Origin: CAVQBP01 sp963782475
GTDB lineage: Bacteria; Bacteroidota; Ignavibacteria; Ignavibacteriales; Ignavibacteriaceae
DNA: 64,000 bases
NCBI GenBank assembly: GCA_963782475.1
Contig: CAWAJW010000012.1
Coordinates: forward strand, 682,001-746,000
Direction of reading: 5' to 3'
The position numbers and the translations under genes are program-made. Of the stretch, positions 50,654 to 61,065 are shown one piece after another. The notes beneath the pieces are model-generated. The model was not told the DNA's origin and did not search any database. It saw only the letters and a list, made by a program, of their open reading frames with translations. The first letter of the stretch is position 1. Each line of letters starts with the position of its first letter.

Positions 50654-52281
50654 TTGCCCTGTAAAATAAGACAAGAATATTTAGTTCTATTTGTAATAAC
50701 AATTGTTATTTTCACCGGTTTTGATTTTCCGTTACTCGGACAAATTTCTCCCGGCGATTTAACAACCGCTCATTCAAAGCTGGAAGGAATGAGTAATTGT
50801 ACCAAATGTCATGTCCTCGGAGAAAAAGTTGTTAATTCAAAATGCCTTGATTGCCATACAGAAATAAACTATTTGATGAATAAAGGGAAAGGATACCATG
50901 CTAGTCCGGATGTTAAGGGAAAAGAATGTGTAACATGTCATAGTGAACATAACGGCAGAGATTTCAGAATTATTAATTTTAATCCGAAAAAATTTGATCA
51001 CAATAAAGCAGGCTATTCTTTAACCGGTAAGCATGCTAGAATTGAATGCAACAATTGTCATCAGCCGAAATTTATTTCCGATACCAATGTTAAAAGATTA
51101 AAAAATACTTACCTTGGCCTGACTGAAAATTGTTATACATGCCATGAAGATTATCATCAAAACACCCTAGGTAATGATTGCAGTTCGTGTCATAATACTT
51201 TAAACTTCAAACCTGCAGCAAAATTCGATCATTCAACAGCTTCATTTCGTTTAACAGGCGCTCATGAAAAAGTTGATTGCGTAAAATGTCATGTTAAAGA
51301 AACGAGAAACGGCAAGGACTTCCAGGTATTTAAAGGTGTGATATTTGAAAGCTGCGAATCTTGCCATAAAGATGTTCACAAAGGGAAATTCGGGAAAAAT
51401 TGTGTGGCGTTGCCATTCTACTTCATCTTTTAAAGATATAAACAGAAAAGAATTTGATCATGATAAAACAAGATTTCCGCTCAAGGGTGCTCATGCAAAT
51501 GTAAAATGTTCTGACTGCCACGGAAGTGATTTAATCTCAAAGCCTAAATTCGAAAAATGTACAGACTGCCATAAGGATGCACATTTCGGTGATTTTACCA
51601 TAAACAATATAGTCCGAGATTGTAAAGATTGTCATTCTGTGATGGGTTTTAGAATTACTAGTTTTACAATAGCGGATCATAATAGAATTAAATTTAAATT
51701 GACCGGTGCACATTTGGCAGTGCCATGCCGGTCATGTCATTTTAATGAAGAAGTAAAACAGTGGCATTTCAAAAAAATCAATTTGAATTGTATTGATTGT
51801 CATCATAATGTTCACGGTGCGGAAATAAAACAAAAGTTTATGCCCGAAAATGACTGCACATCATGTCATTCAACGTCGGATTGGAGAACAATTTCTTTTA
51901 ATCATGATCTAACAAATTTTAAATTGAATGGAAAGCATAAAGATGCTAAATGTAAGGATTGTCATGAAAGCAGAACAGATGAGGGTAAAGTAGAATTCAA
52001 ATTTGTTTCAATGAAATCAAATTGTCAAACTATGTCATCGCGATGTTCATTTCGGGCAATTTAATTCGGAACAAAATGGAAATGAAGCTATTTGTGAAAG
52101 CTGCCATGGATTTGATGATTGGAAACCGGTGAAATTTGATCATGAAAAAACACCGTTCTCTTTAAAAGGAGCTCATGAAAAATTATTATGTTCATCGTGT
52201 CATAAAAAAATTTCGGAAAATGGAAATCTATTTATCCAATATAAATTAAGAGATTTTAAATGCGCTTTCTGTCATTCCTAA
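50654..52281 (+). CDS. 20-haem c-type cytochrome (frameshifted)
   Basis: About 541 aa after mending two extra bases (near 51401-51406 and 52032). A signal peptide (LVLFVITIVIFTGF) is followed by 20 CxxCH haem sites at fairly regular intervals, in cytochrome c3/c7-like modules (F-D-H...G-x-H...CxxC...CxxCH). TTG at 50654 follows GGAG at 50641. The last codons overlap the start of the next cytochrome gene. Predicted periplasmic or outer-membrane electron conduit. Haem count is by eye. Confidence 0.85.
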
Positions 52282-54532
52282 TATTTCTTATTATCGGAAC
52301 AATTTACATTTTTCCGCAATCTCCTCATGGAAAAAATTTAAAAATAGACTGCGCATTCTGTCATGAATCTACTGATTGGAAAACAATACCTAAACATATA
52401 AAATTTGATCATAACAAAGAGACATCCTTTAAATTAACTGGTCAGCATGAAGACGTTAATTGCAAATCATGTCACACAACCTTAATTTTTTCTGAAGTTA
52501 AAACAGAATGCATTTCCTGCCATAAAGATGTTCATCAGAATACATTAGGGCCGGATTGTGAAAAATGCCATATTACAAATACATGGATTGTATCCAACAT
52601 TGTTCAGATTCATCAAAACAGCCGTTTTCCTCTTGTAGGTGTACATTTAAATGTTGATTGCCGTGATTGTCATTCCACGTTACGAAAACTTACTTTTTCC
52701 TACTCAAAATATTTCATGTTTCAGCTGTCATTCAAAGCAATATTATTCAGCAGCATCGCCAAATCATGTACAATCAAATTTTTCTACAAACTGTGAAGAT
52801 TGCCATAGTTTAACGAGTATTACCTGGGGGAATACCAATTTTGATCATAGTTTCTTCCCGCTGGTTGGCGGGCATAATATTGCCGATTGTTTTAGTTGTC
52901 ATACTCAACATACTAATTTTAAAGGTTTAACCAGCGACTGCTATTCATGCCATAAGCAGCAATATTCACAGACGAAAAACCCTGATCATGTTCAGGCAAA
53001 ATTTTCAACTGTGTGCCAGGATTGCCATAATATTTATAGTTTTACTCAAGCAGTTTTTAATCACGCTTCAACCGGTTTCCCATTAACCGGCGCTCACTCT
53101 TCCGTATCTTGTCAATCCTGCCACACATCAGGTTATATTAATACGTCGAGCGAGTGTTATTCATGTCATAGTAATGATTTTGCAAGCACAACAGATCCGA
53201 ACCATGTTACCCAGGGATTTTCACATGATTGTTCTCAATGTCATTCAACAACTAGCTGGGGAAACGCAAACTTTGATCACAGCGCAACAGGTTTCCCTTT
53301 AACAGGAGCTCACGCAGCAGTCACTTGTCAAGCTTGTCATTCAGCAGGATATACTAACACCTCCAACGACTGCTATTCATGCCACAGTAAAGATTTTGCA
53401 GGAACAACAGATCCGAATCACGTTGCCCAGGGATTTCCACATAATTGTTCTCAATGCCATTCAACAACAAACTGGAGCGGAGCTACATTTGATCATAGTA
53501 CAACGGGATTTACATTAACAGGGGCGCATGTAACGACCAATTGCCAGTCATGTCATTCTGCCGGTTATATAAATACACCAAGTGATTGCTATTCATGCCA
53601 TGGTAAAGATTTTACAAGTACTACAGATCCGAATCATGTAACTCAAGGATTTTCGCATGATTGTTCACAATGCCATTCAACAACAAATTGGGGAGATGCA
53701 AATTTTGATCATAGTACAACCGGTTTTGCATTAATTGGTGCGCATGCAACAACTACTTGCCAGTCATGCCACACTTCTGGCTATTCAACACCGCCTCCTA
53801 TAACTTGTTATAATTGTCATCAGTCCAAATATCAAGGAACTTCAAGTCCAAGTCATACGGCTGCCGGTTTGCCTCAAACATGTCAAGATTGTCATACCAC
53901 AACCGCATGGACACAATCGACATTTAATCATACTAATACAGGGTTTACTTTAACAGGTGCACATGTTTCTCTAGATTGTTCATCATGTCATAAAGGAACT
54001 GTAACAGGATTAACAACAGATTGTTATTCATGCCATAGTCAGGATTATTCAAATACAACAAATCCACCGCATAGCTACTCAGGGATTTCCGCATGATTGT
54101 ACTCAATGTCATTCAACAACCAATTGGAGCGGAGCAACATTTGATCATAGCACCACAGGATTTCCTTTAACAGGTGCACATTCAAACGTTACATGTCAAT
54201 CATGCCATACATCCGGTTATACAACTGCACCACCGACTTCCTGCTATAGTTGTCATACAAATGATTATAATAATACCGGCAATCCGCCTCACCAATCAGC
54301 AGGATATCCGACCGATTGTACTCAATGCCATACTACTTCTGCATGGTCCCCCTCAACTTTTGATCATTCAACTTATTTCCCTCTTACCGGAAGTCATAAT
54401 GTATCCTGCGGAAGCTGCCATCAAACAATTTCTAATTTTGTAATCCATTCTTGTAATACATCCTGTCATCAAAATGCTCATCATCAGAATGAGGATTGCT
54501 ATAATTGTCATAAAACAGGTAACGGAGATTAA
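52260..54532 (+). CDS. 31-haem c-type cytochrome (frameshifted)
   Basis: About 756 aa. Signal peptide MRFLSFLIFLIIGTIYIFPQ. I count 30 CxxCH motifs plus one CNTSCH (CX3CH), total 31 candidate haem sites. One extra A in AAAA (52685-52688) and one extra base at 54073 break the frame; both joins restore haem motifs. The middle part repeats a 72-aa, three-haem module. The ATG overlaps the end of the 20-haem gene, suggesting coupled synthesis. An extracellular or outer-membrane electron-transfer protein is likely; repeated FDHSTTGFPLTGAH blocks provide extra histidines for axial ligation. Confidence 0.87.
53155..53805 (+). repeat. Tandem 216-bp modules coding three haems each
   Basis: Units of about 216 bp (72 aa) start at 53155, 53371 and 53587, the third being 219 bp. 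They are highly similar in DNA and each encodes CYSCH, CSQCH and CQSCH/CQACH sites with F-D-H-S and T-G-A-H blocks. More diverged copies flank them. They indicate recent growth of the cytochrome by unit duplication. Confidence 0.85.
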
Positions 54533-54550
54533 TTAAGAATTTTGAAATCA

Positions 54551-56189
54551 ATGTTTATGAATAAGAATAATATAAAAATACTTCCCTTTATTTTTATTTT
54601 AATTTTCTCATCTGCTCTATTAATTCCTAAGACAAGTAGATATGTAAAGGAGGGAAGAATTTCGTTTATTACTTCGCAGAATATTTATGTAAGATTTGAA
54701 AATACGGAAGGTATATCTGTAGGAGATACGGCTTATTATAAATATAATGGAAAATTTATCCCGGTTATGGTAATACAATTTTTATCAACGACCTCTTGTT
54801 CCGGGGAAAAAATAAGTGATATAAATTTGAAGGTGGATGATCAAGTTTTAGTTTGGTCAATAAATGATCAACCACATGCTTTAACAATAAAAAATGCCGG
54901 TAATGAAAAAGATTCAAATTTGGCTAAAGATACCGCTCAACAAAAAATCAGGAAAGATAAAATTACCATTCCGGCATACCGGTCGAATTTTTACGGCAGT
55001 TTTACTGTTAATTCTTTTTCAGGTTTTGCGAACTATGCAAATAGCATTGGAACACAAAGCTGGTGGTATTCACTTAATTTACATGCGGAAAATATTGGCG
55101 GCTCACGATTTTCTTTTTCAAATTATATGAACTTTTCTTATTTAACTTCAAATTGGAGCAATATAAAATCTAATGTATTTAATAATATAAAGATTTATGA
55201 TTTAGCTGTAGGTTACAATATTAATAAATTCAGCATCTGGCTGGGAAGGCACATGAACAATAATATTTCCAGTGTGGGTCCCATTGATGGATTACAAGTT
55301 GAAAAAGGATTTGGAAATTTTGCTGTAGGCGGAGTTATAGGTTCCCGGCCCGACTTTCTGCATATGGGATTAAATTCGAATTTGTTTGAATACGGCTCTT
55401 ATATAAATAGAATAGATACAATTAACCATAGACAAATGCTTAGCACTATTGCAATTTTTCAGCAATTCAAATCATGGTAAAACAGATAGAAGATTTCTCT
55501 ACTTTCAGCATAACAATAATATGGTCAATAATCTTTACCTATTTTTCTCATCAGAAATAGATCTCTTTAAATTGCGGAATAATAAAGCAGAAAGTGATTT
55601 TTCTTTAACAAGTTTATATTTGTCGGCACAATATACACCTGCAAGACCCTTAACAATTAATTTATCATATGATGCAAGAAGAAATGTAATTTATTATGAA
55701 ACTTTCAAAAGTTTCTATGATAGTCTTTTTGAAAATCAGCTGAGGCAGGGTCTCCGTTTAAGCTTTTTCATCAGGCCATTTAATGGAATGTTTTTAAATT
55801 TAGGCGGAGGTTATAGTTTTCAAAAAGGAGATATAAGACCATCAAGGAATTTTAATCTTTCTATCACTAAATCAGATATTCCTTTGCTTGATATTTCTGC
55901 TTCTCTTTTATTCAACAGGATTTTTAATAATTACCAAAACGGATCTGTTTATGGTTTAACCCTAACTAAATTTATTTCAATTAATTCTACCAGTATTTCT
56001 GCGGGGTTTTCAAAATTACATTACAATTTCGGTGGTTTTACAGGTAATATTGATCAAAAAATCTTAACATTGCAAATTTCTACCAAAATTATAAATCAAT
56101 TATACTTCAATATTTATTATGAAGGTGAATTTGAAAGAAAAACAACTTATGGAAGAATCATGGCAGGATTTAATTTTAGATTTAAATAA
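54551..56189 (+). CDS. Predicted outer-membrane beta-barrel protein (frameshifted)
   Basis: About 545 aa. A hydrophobic N-terminus (FIFILIFSSALLIP) is followed by a small beta domain near residues 35-105 and then long amphipathic strand repeats (FSFSNYMNFSYLTS, NFAVGGVIGSRPD, LFLNLGGGYSF) with a C-terminal GFNFRFK. One extra A near 55469-55471 breaks the frame between FQQF and NHGKTDRRF. Directly downstream of the 31-haem cytochrome, so it is the best candidate for the barrel that carries it through the outer membrane. No family name recognised. Confidence 0.65.
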
Positions 56190-56331
56190 AAATCAAAAAA
56201 ATTTTTTTGAAATAAACAATATAATATTTCAAAATATATTAAATGATAAATCTATTTTTAATTAGCTTGACTCGGCGGTTTTAAGTTGTTTTAATTTCAT
56301 AATTCGAAAATAAAATTTAACCGGAGGCTAT

Positions 56332-57558
56332 ATGAATAGTAAGTTATTCTTTTTTCTCATCCTTTTATTTATTCCATTTTTTCTTAATGCTCAGGAAGTA
56401 AAAAGAACCGGGGGTTATGCACGGTTCTTGAGCTTGGGAAATAATCCTTATTTAGTTGATCCTGAAGCAATAAAAGTTAATCCTGCCTGGGGTTCCTATT
56501 ATTATAATTTTTTATGGGGCGATATAGGATCAAACGCCGGTACTGATTTCGGTAATGCAAGTAACGGTCAATTTGCAGGGGTTAATTTCGCCTTCAATAA
56601 AAACTTTACTCTCGGTCTTATGTTAACAAGAAATGATTTCAATACTTTTTCTATTGGAAAACTTGATCCCCTGGCGTATCTAGGTACCGGTTTCGGTGTA
56701 TTACAGGAAGTTCCCGGAGTAGTTCAATTAAATAATAATCTGGAAGTTTTTTCTTCTTTGAAGTTACGGAATGTGATCCTGGGACTCGGAATTGCTTTTG
56801 CTGCTTCCAAAAATAATACGAAAACTCCAACTACTGGTGAAACAGATATTAGCGCCAGTCAGTTTGGAATAAATGGAGGTATTATTGCCAACTTATCAAA
56901 AAAAATATTACTTGATGCTGGGATCAGCTTTATTTTTCCAAGCGCATCAAGCTTACCTCCTCCTCCGGCTAATAAAACAAGTGCTTCCCAAACATTAATC
57001 GGTGTGAATGCAAGAATGTTCTGGCAATATTCTGATAGATTGCGTTTTGTCCCCTCGCTTTATTTTATTAATGCAAATGGCAGCCAGGAATTAAATGGGC
57101 AATCCGGTGATCTGAACTCTTTAACATCAATTGGATTTGGCTTTGGTATTGAATATACTATTGGGAATTTTCTTTTAGTCGGCGGCCCTGGCTTTAATAG
57201 TAACTCATGGAAGATTCCTTCCATTCCTGGAAGTCAGCCGGAGTTGTCCAATTCATCTTTTATTTTTCCAATATGGAACTTAGGAGCAGAGTGGACAGTT
57301 TTGGACTGGCTGATTGCAAGAATGGGTTATACTGCTTCAACCACCAACAATACAACTCAAACCGGTTTAGGTGCTGCATTGGTAAGAGAAAATACGATAA
57401 CACAATATTCTCCGGGGATAGTTACATTAGGATTAGGTTTGAGATTCGGAGATTTTTCTTTCGATGCTACAATTAACAGCGATGTTTTACGGGAAGGTTT
57501 AGGAAATATCGGCGGCGGAAGAACTTTCGGATATATATCAACAAGCTATGGTTTCTAA
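56332..57558 (+). CDS. Outer-membrane beta-barrel protein
   Basis: 408 aa. Clear signal peptide (FFFLILLFIPFFLNAQ), alternating beta strands with glycine- and aromatic-rich turns, and a final Phe in ISTSYGF, the usual C-terminal signal for outer-membrane insertion. GGAGG precedes the ATG. N-terminal RFLSLGNNPYLVDPEAIKVNPA resembles long-type barrels of the PorV/OmpP1 kind. A terminator follows. Could be a second barrel of the electron-transfer region or unrelated. Confidence 0.75.
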   Translation: MNSKLFFFLILLFIPFFLNAQEVKRTGGYARFLSLGNNPYLVDPEAIKVNPAWGSYYYNFLWGDIGSNAGTDFGNASNGQFAGVNFAFNKNFTLGLMLTRNDFNTFSIGKLDPLAYLGTGFGVLQEVPGVVQLNNNLEVFSSLKLRNVILGLGIAFAASKNNTKTPTTGETDISASQFGINGGIIANLSKKILLDAGISFIFPSASSLPPPPANKTSASQTLIGVNARMFWQYSDRLRFVPSLYFINANGSQELNGQSGDLNSLTSIGFGFGIEYTIGNFLLVGGPGFNSNSWKIPSIPGSQPELSNSSFIFPIWNLGAEWTVLDWLIARMGYTASTTNNTTQTGLGAALVRENTITQYSPGIVTLGLGLRFGDFSFDATINSDVLREGLGNIGGGRTFGYISTSYGF

Positions 57559-57583
57559 AAATTAAAAAATGAATAATAATAAA

Positions 57584-57609
57584 GGCGCTGACAAAGCGCC
57601 CTTTTATTT
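57584..57609 (+). terminator. Intrinsic terminator after the barrel gene
   Basis: GGCGCT / AGCGCC (57584-57589 with 57595-57600) around GACAA, followed by CTTTTATTTA. Confidence 0.8.
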
Positions 57610-57776
57610 ATCTGAATTGATATTAAACTAAGTGCATAATAAAATATATATCTTAGTTAAAGAATTAACTTTAATTTTTTTACATAAATTTTAATTTTTT
57701 AATAATAGAAATTTTTTATAATATTAAACTTTATTCCCCTATATTTTTAGATAAATAAATAAGTAAACAGAATAAA

Positions 57777-58820
57777 ATGTTTGAGTATGTAGGTGCATTA
57801 CACATGCATTCAACTTTTTCCGATGGTTCCGGAGAAGTGAAAGATATTGCTAAAGTTGCAGATGAAATAGGTTTGGATTTTATTATCCTGACTGATCATA
57901 ATACACTGCGGGCTTTAAAGGAAGGTTTTGAAGGTTGGTATGGAGATACTTTACTCCTTGTAGGTTGTGAGATTAATGATAAAGAGAATAGAAATCACTA
58001 CCTGGCTTTTGGAATAAATGAAACTTATTCCACAAGAATGTCTGCTAAAAATTATGTAAAGAAGGTAAAAGAAGCAGGTGGGATTGGATTTTTAGCTCAT
58101 CCGCATGAAAAACGAACTCATATGAAAGAGCATCCTCCTTATCCATGGGTCGAGTGGAATACTGAAGATTTTACAGGAATTGAAATATGGAACCATATGT
58201 CCGAATGGATGGAAAATTTAACTGAACAAAATAAATATCAATCATTTATACATCCGCTTAAAACTATTGAATCGCCTCCTGCAGAAACATTGAAAGTTTG
58301 GGATCAGCTGAATCTGCAGCGTAAGGTTGTTGGAATCGGAGGTGTTGATGCTCATGCACATAAATATAATTTACTTGGTTTTTTAGAAGTTGAAATATTT
58401 CCATACAAGGTTTTATTTAAATCGATAAGGACACATCTATTATTAAATGAAAAAATTGAAAAAGGAAAAAGCAGCAGTCACCTTAAAAATGCGAAGGAGC
58501 AGATTTATAATGCTTTGAAGGAGGGAAGATGTTTTGTCGCGAATGATTACCATGGAAGCTCAAAAGGTTTTAAATTTTTTGCGGAATCCGGGGGGAAAAT
58601 CTATCAAATGGGGGATGAAATCAAAAGAAATAATCATATAATATTTAAAATATTCAGCCCTCAAAAAGGAATGATAAAATTATTAAGAAACGGAAAAAAA
58701 AATGGAATAATTGAAAATGATAAAGCTGAATTTAAAATTACGAGAAAGGGAGCATACAGGGTAGAAATTTATTTGAATGATAAAGCCTGGATCTTTTCAA
58801 ATCATATCAGGATTGTGTAA
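57777..58820 (+). CDS. PHP-domain metal-dependent phosphoesterase
   Basis: 347 aa. PHP metal-binding motifs: HMHSTFSDG (residues 9-17), LTDHNT, GCEIND and LAHPHE, later GGVDAHAH. The C-terminal ~90 aa form a beta domain not typical of polymerase PHP. Likely a phosphoesterase on nucleotides or sugar phosphates; substrate unknown. Monocistronic. Confidence 0.85.
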   Translation: MFEYVGALHMHSTFSDGSGEVKDIAKVADEIGLDFIILTDHNTLRALKEGFEGWYGDTLLLVGCEINDKENRNHYLAFGINETYSTRMSAKNYVKKVKEAGGIGFLAHPHEKRTHMKEHPPYPWVEWNTEDFTGIEIWNHMSEWMENLTEQNKYQSFIHPLKTIESPPAETLKVWDQLNLQRKVVGIGGVDAHAHKYNLLGFLEVEIFPYKVLFKSIRTHLLLNEKIEKGKSSSHLKNAKEQIYNALKEGRCFVANDYHGSSKGFKFFAESGGKIYQMGDEIKRNNHIIFKIFSPQKGMIKLLRNGKKNGIIENDKAEFKITRKGAYRVEIYLNDKAWIFSNHIRIV

Positions 58821-58908
58821 ATTAAAATTAACGATTAAGAATGAATAACTGACAATTATATTTGAATTTTAATTGTAAATTGATAATTGTTCATTGTTAA
58901 TTAACAAA

Positions 58909-58982
58909 GCGCCCATAGTTCAAATGGATAGAACGTTGGATTCCGGTTCCAAAGGTTGAAGGTTCGAGTCCTTCTGGGCGTA
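58909..58982 (+). tRNA. tRNA-Arg (CCG anticodon)
   Basis: A full cloverleaf is visible. Acceptor stem GCGCCCA pairs with TGGGCGT (one G-U), discriminator A at 58982. The anticodon stem TTGGA/TCCAA encloses loop TTCCGGT with anticodon CCG at 58943-58945. T-arm GGTTCGAGTCC. CCA is not encoded. Confidence 0.93.
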
Positions 58983-59097
58983 CTAAAAGAAGTCAAAAAT
59001 AAAAATTCACAAGTCAAAAATTTATTATTTTTTAATTTTGGCTTTTGCCCTTCCTTAAATTTCATTATTTTTCATATCCATTTTTTTAAGGAATAAA

Positions 59098-59784
59098 ATG
59101 CTTACAAAGAAGAAAAAATTATCTAAAAAAGAGATAAAACAGGATAAGCTGGTTGAAACCTATTATAAAGTGTATGGATATTTTGATGAAAATAAATCCA
59201 AGATGCTGACATATTCAGTTGCTTTAATAATAGTTGTCTTTGCTGTTATATATTATATAAATAATAAAAAGGAAAATAACGAAAAGGCTGAGGTTTTATT
59301 GTCTCAGGTTATGAATGTTTATGATCAAGGTTCATACCTTGAAGCAATTGAAGGGAGACCTTCGCAGAATATCACCGGGCTTAAAAAAATAGTAGAAGAT
59401 TATGGAAGTACGGAAAATGGTGAAACGGCAAAAATTTATCTGGCTAATTCTTATGATATGCTTGGAAAATCAGATGAAGCGTTAAAATATTACAGTGACT
59501 ATGATGGAGATATCTCCCTTTATAAGGCGGCATCACTTGCTGGACAGGCAGGAATTTATGCAGGCAGAAAGGAATATGAAAAAGCTGCTGATTTATTTAG
59601 AAAAGCCTCAAGAATCTCTAAAACAGATGTGCAAAACCCTGATTATATGTTAAATGCAAGCATCAATTATATAAGTGCTGGTAAAGAAGAGGAAGCAAAA
59701 GAACTGTTGGAAAGTATTAAAAAAGATTACCCTGAATCACAAGCAAATTCCAAAGTTGACCAATATCTGGCAATGGTAGATTAA
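59098..59784 (+). CDS. YfgM-like membrane-anchored TPR protein
   Basis: 228 aa. A basic N-terminus, one membrane helix (SVALIIVVFAVIYYI) and periplasmic helical repeats (YLANSYDMLGKSDEALKYY, GIYAGRKEYEKAADLF, YISAGKEEEAKELL). Resembles YfgM, which works with the Sec/PpiD periplasmic chaperone network. Standalone; follows the tRNA. Confidence 0.75.
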   Translation: MLTKKKKLSKKEIKQDKLVETYYKVYGYFDENKSKMLTYSVALIIVVFAVIYYINNKKENNEKAEVLLSQVMNVYDQGSYLEAIEGRPSQNITGLKKIVEDYGSTENGETAKIYLANSYDMLGKSDEALKYYSDYDGDISLYKAASLAGQAGIYAGRKEYEKAADLFRKASRISKTDVQNPDYMLNASINYISAGKEEEAKELLESIKKDYPESQANSKVDQYLAMVD

Positions 59785-59873
59785 AAATATTTTTAAATTC
59801 CATTATTGAAGTAAAATACTTATTTAATAATAGCTTTATAACAAAAAAGTGAATTTCAGAAAGTTACAGTTTC

Positions 59874-59911
59874 TTGCAAAAGATTAACAAAAATTGCAAA
59901 AAGTTGCAAAA
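59874..59911 (+). repeat. Three spaced TTGCAAAA boxes upstream of efp
   Basis: TTGCAAAA occurs at 59874-59881, 59894-59901 and 59904-59911, with starts 20 and 10 bp apart, close to whole helical turns. They lie about 50 bp ahead of the efp promoter candidate. A binding-site array or chance in A-rich DNA. Confidence 0.45.
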
Positions 59912-59960
59912 AAGTATCCATTTCTGAGCAAAATCCATGAATTTTTGTAATTTCTAATTC

Positions 59961-59991
59961 TTGACTTTCAACCCTTATATATCTATTTTTT
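59961..59991 (+). promoter_or_regulatory. Candidate efp-accB-accC promoter
   Basis: TTGACT at 59961-59966 and TATTTTTT at 59984-59991, 17 bp apart, resemble the Bacteroidota -35/TAnnTTTG arrangement. The efp ATG follows at 60025. Confidence 0.5.
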
Positions 59992-60024
59992 TCTTCCTAA
60001 TTATTTTAATAAAGTTTAGTATAT

Positions 60025-60588
60025 ATGGCAGACACCTCAGATTTCCGTAATGGTTTAATTATTAAATTTAAAAATGACTTATACTCTATTGTCGAATTTC
60101 AGCATGTCAAACCCGGTAAAGGGGGAGCTTTCGTTAGAAGCACTTTAAAGAATTTAAAAACAGGTAAAGTGCTGGATAATACTTTCAGAGCAGGTGAAGG
60201 TGTTGAAATTGTAAGGGTTGAAAGAAGAAAATATCAGTATCTATACAGGGAGGGGAATTTTTTAGTTTGTATGGATAATGATACTTATGAACAAATTAAT
60301 ATACCAATAGAATTGTTTGGAGATGGCGTTGATTACCTGAAAGAAAGTGTGGAAGTTGATATTTTATTTAATGGTGAAGAAATAATAAATGTTGAAATAC
60401 CGATCTTTGTAAATTTGAAAGTTGTAGAAACTGAACCTGGCTTTAGGGGTGATACTGCTACAGGTGCTAATAAACCGGCCAAACTTGAAACAGGAGCTAC
60501 AGTTAATGTTCCCTTGTTTATTAATGAAGGAGACATTTTAAAGATTGATACAAGGGTAGGGGCATATGTTGAGAGAGTGAAATCTTAA
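60025..60588 (+). CDS. efp: Elongation factor P
   Basis: 187 aa, usual length. Domain I has the modifiable lysine position in VKPGKGGAFVR (Lys32). Relieves ribosome stalling at polyproline stretches. First gene of efp-accB-accC, an arrangement common in this group. Confidence 0.96.
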   Translation: MADTSDFRNGLIIKFKNDLYSIVEFQHVKPGKGGAFVRSTLKNLKTGKVLDNTFRAGEGVEIVRVERRKYQYLYREGNFLVCMDNDTYEQINIPIELFGDGVDYLKESVEVDILFNGEEIINVEIPIFVNLKVVETEPGFRGDTATGANKPAKLETGATVNVPLFINEGDILKIDTRVGAYVERVKS

Positions 60589-60603
60589 AAAGAGGGTGAT
60601 AAA

Positions 60604-61065
60604 ATGGATTTGAATTTAATTAAGAAGTTGGTCAAGGTTGTTGATTCAAGTGAAATTACTGATCTTGAAGTTGAAGAGAATGGTTTTAGAGTTAAAATTG
60701 CTAAGAAAATAAGAATGGGGACTTCTGTAATACAGCCTCAAATATTATCCCCCACCACTTCCAATAATAATGATGAATTAGCAAACCAGGAAAAAATTAA
60801 AGCAAAGGAAGAATTAGAAAATAATGTGCATGAGGTAAAATCCCCCATAGTTGGTACATTTTACAGGGCGCCCGCTCCCGATGCAGATCCGTATGTACAG
60901 ATAGGTGATAATATTTCTGTTGGCTCTGTCCTGTGTATTGTTGAGGCAATGAAACTAATGAATGAAATTGAGTCTGATACTGAGGGTAAAATAATCAAAA
61001 TTTTAGCAGAGAATGGAAAACCCGTTGAATATAACCAGCCTCTCTTTTTAATTCAACAAGGTTGA
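60604..61065 (+). CDS. accB: Biotin carboxyl carrier protein of acetyl-CoA carboxylase
   Basis: 153 aa. Biotin lysine 117 in EAMKLMNEI, preceded by a linker rich in Asn/Glu and SPIVGTFYRAPAPDADPYV. GAGGGTG ribosome site. Carries carboxybiotin between AccC and the carboxyltransferase in fatty-acid synthesis. The next gene's frame opens over the stop codon. Confidence 0.96.
   Translation: MDLNLIKKLVKVVDSSEITDLEVEENGFRVKIAKKIRMGTSVIQPQILSPTTSNNNDELANQEKIKAKEELENNVHEVKSPIVGTFYRAPAPDADPYVQIGDNISVGSVLCIVEAMKLMNEIESDTEGKIIKILAENGKPVEYNQPLFLIQQG

Noticed and set aside
53155..53805. CRISPR-like regularly spaced repeats
   Set aside because: Units are 216 bp, lie within one open reading frame and encode haem motifs.
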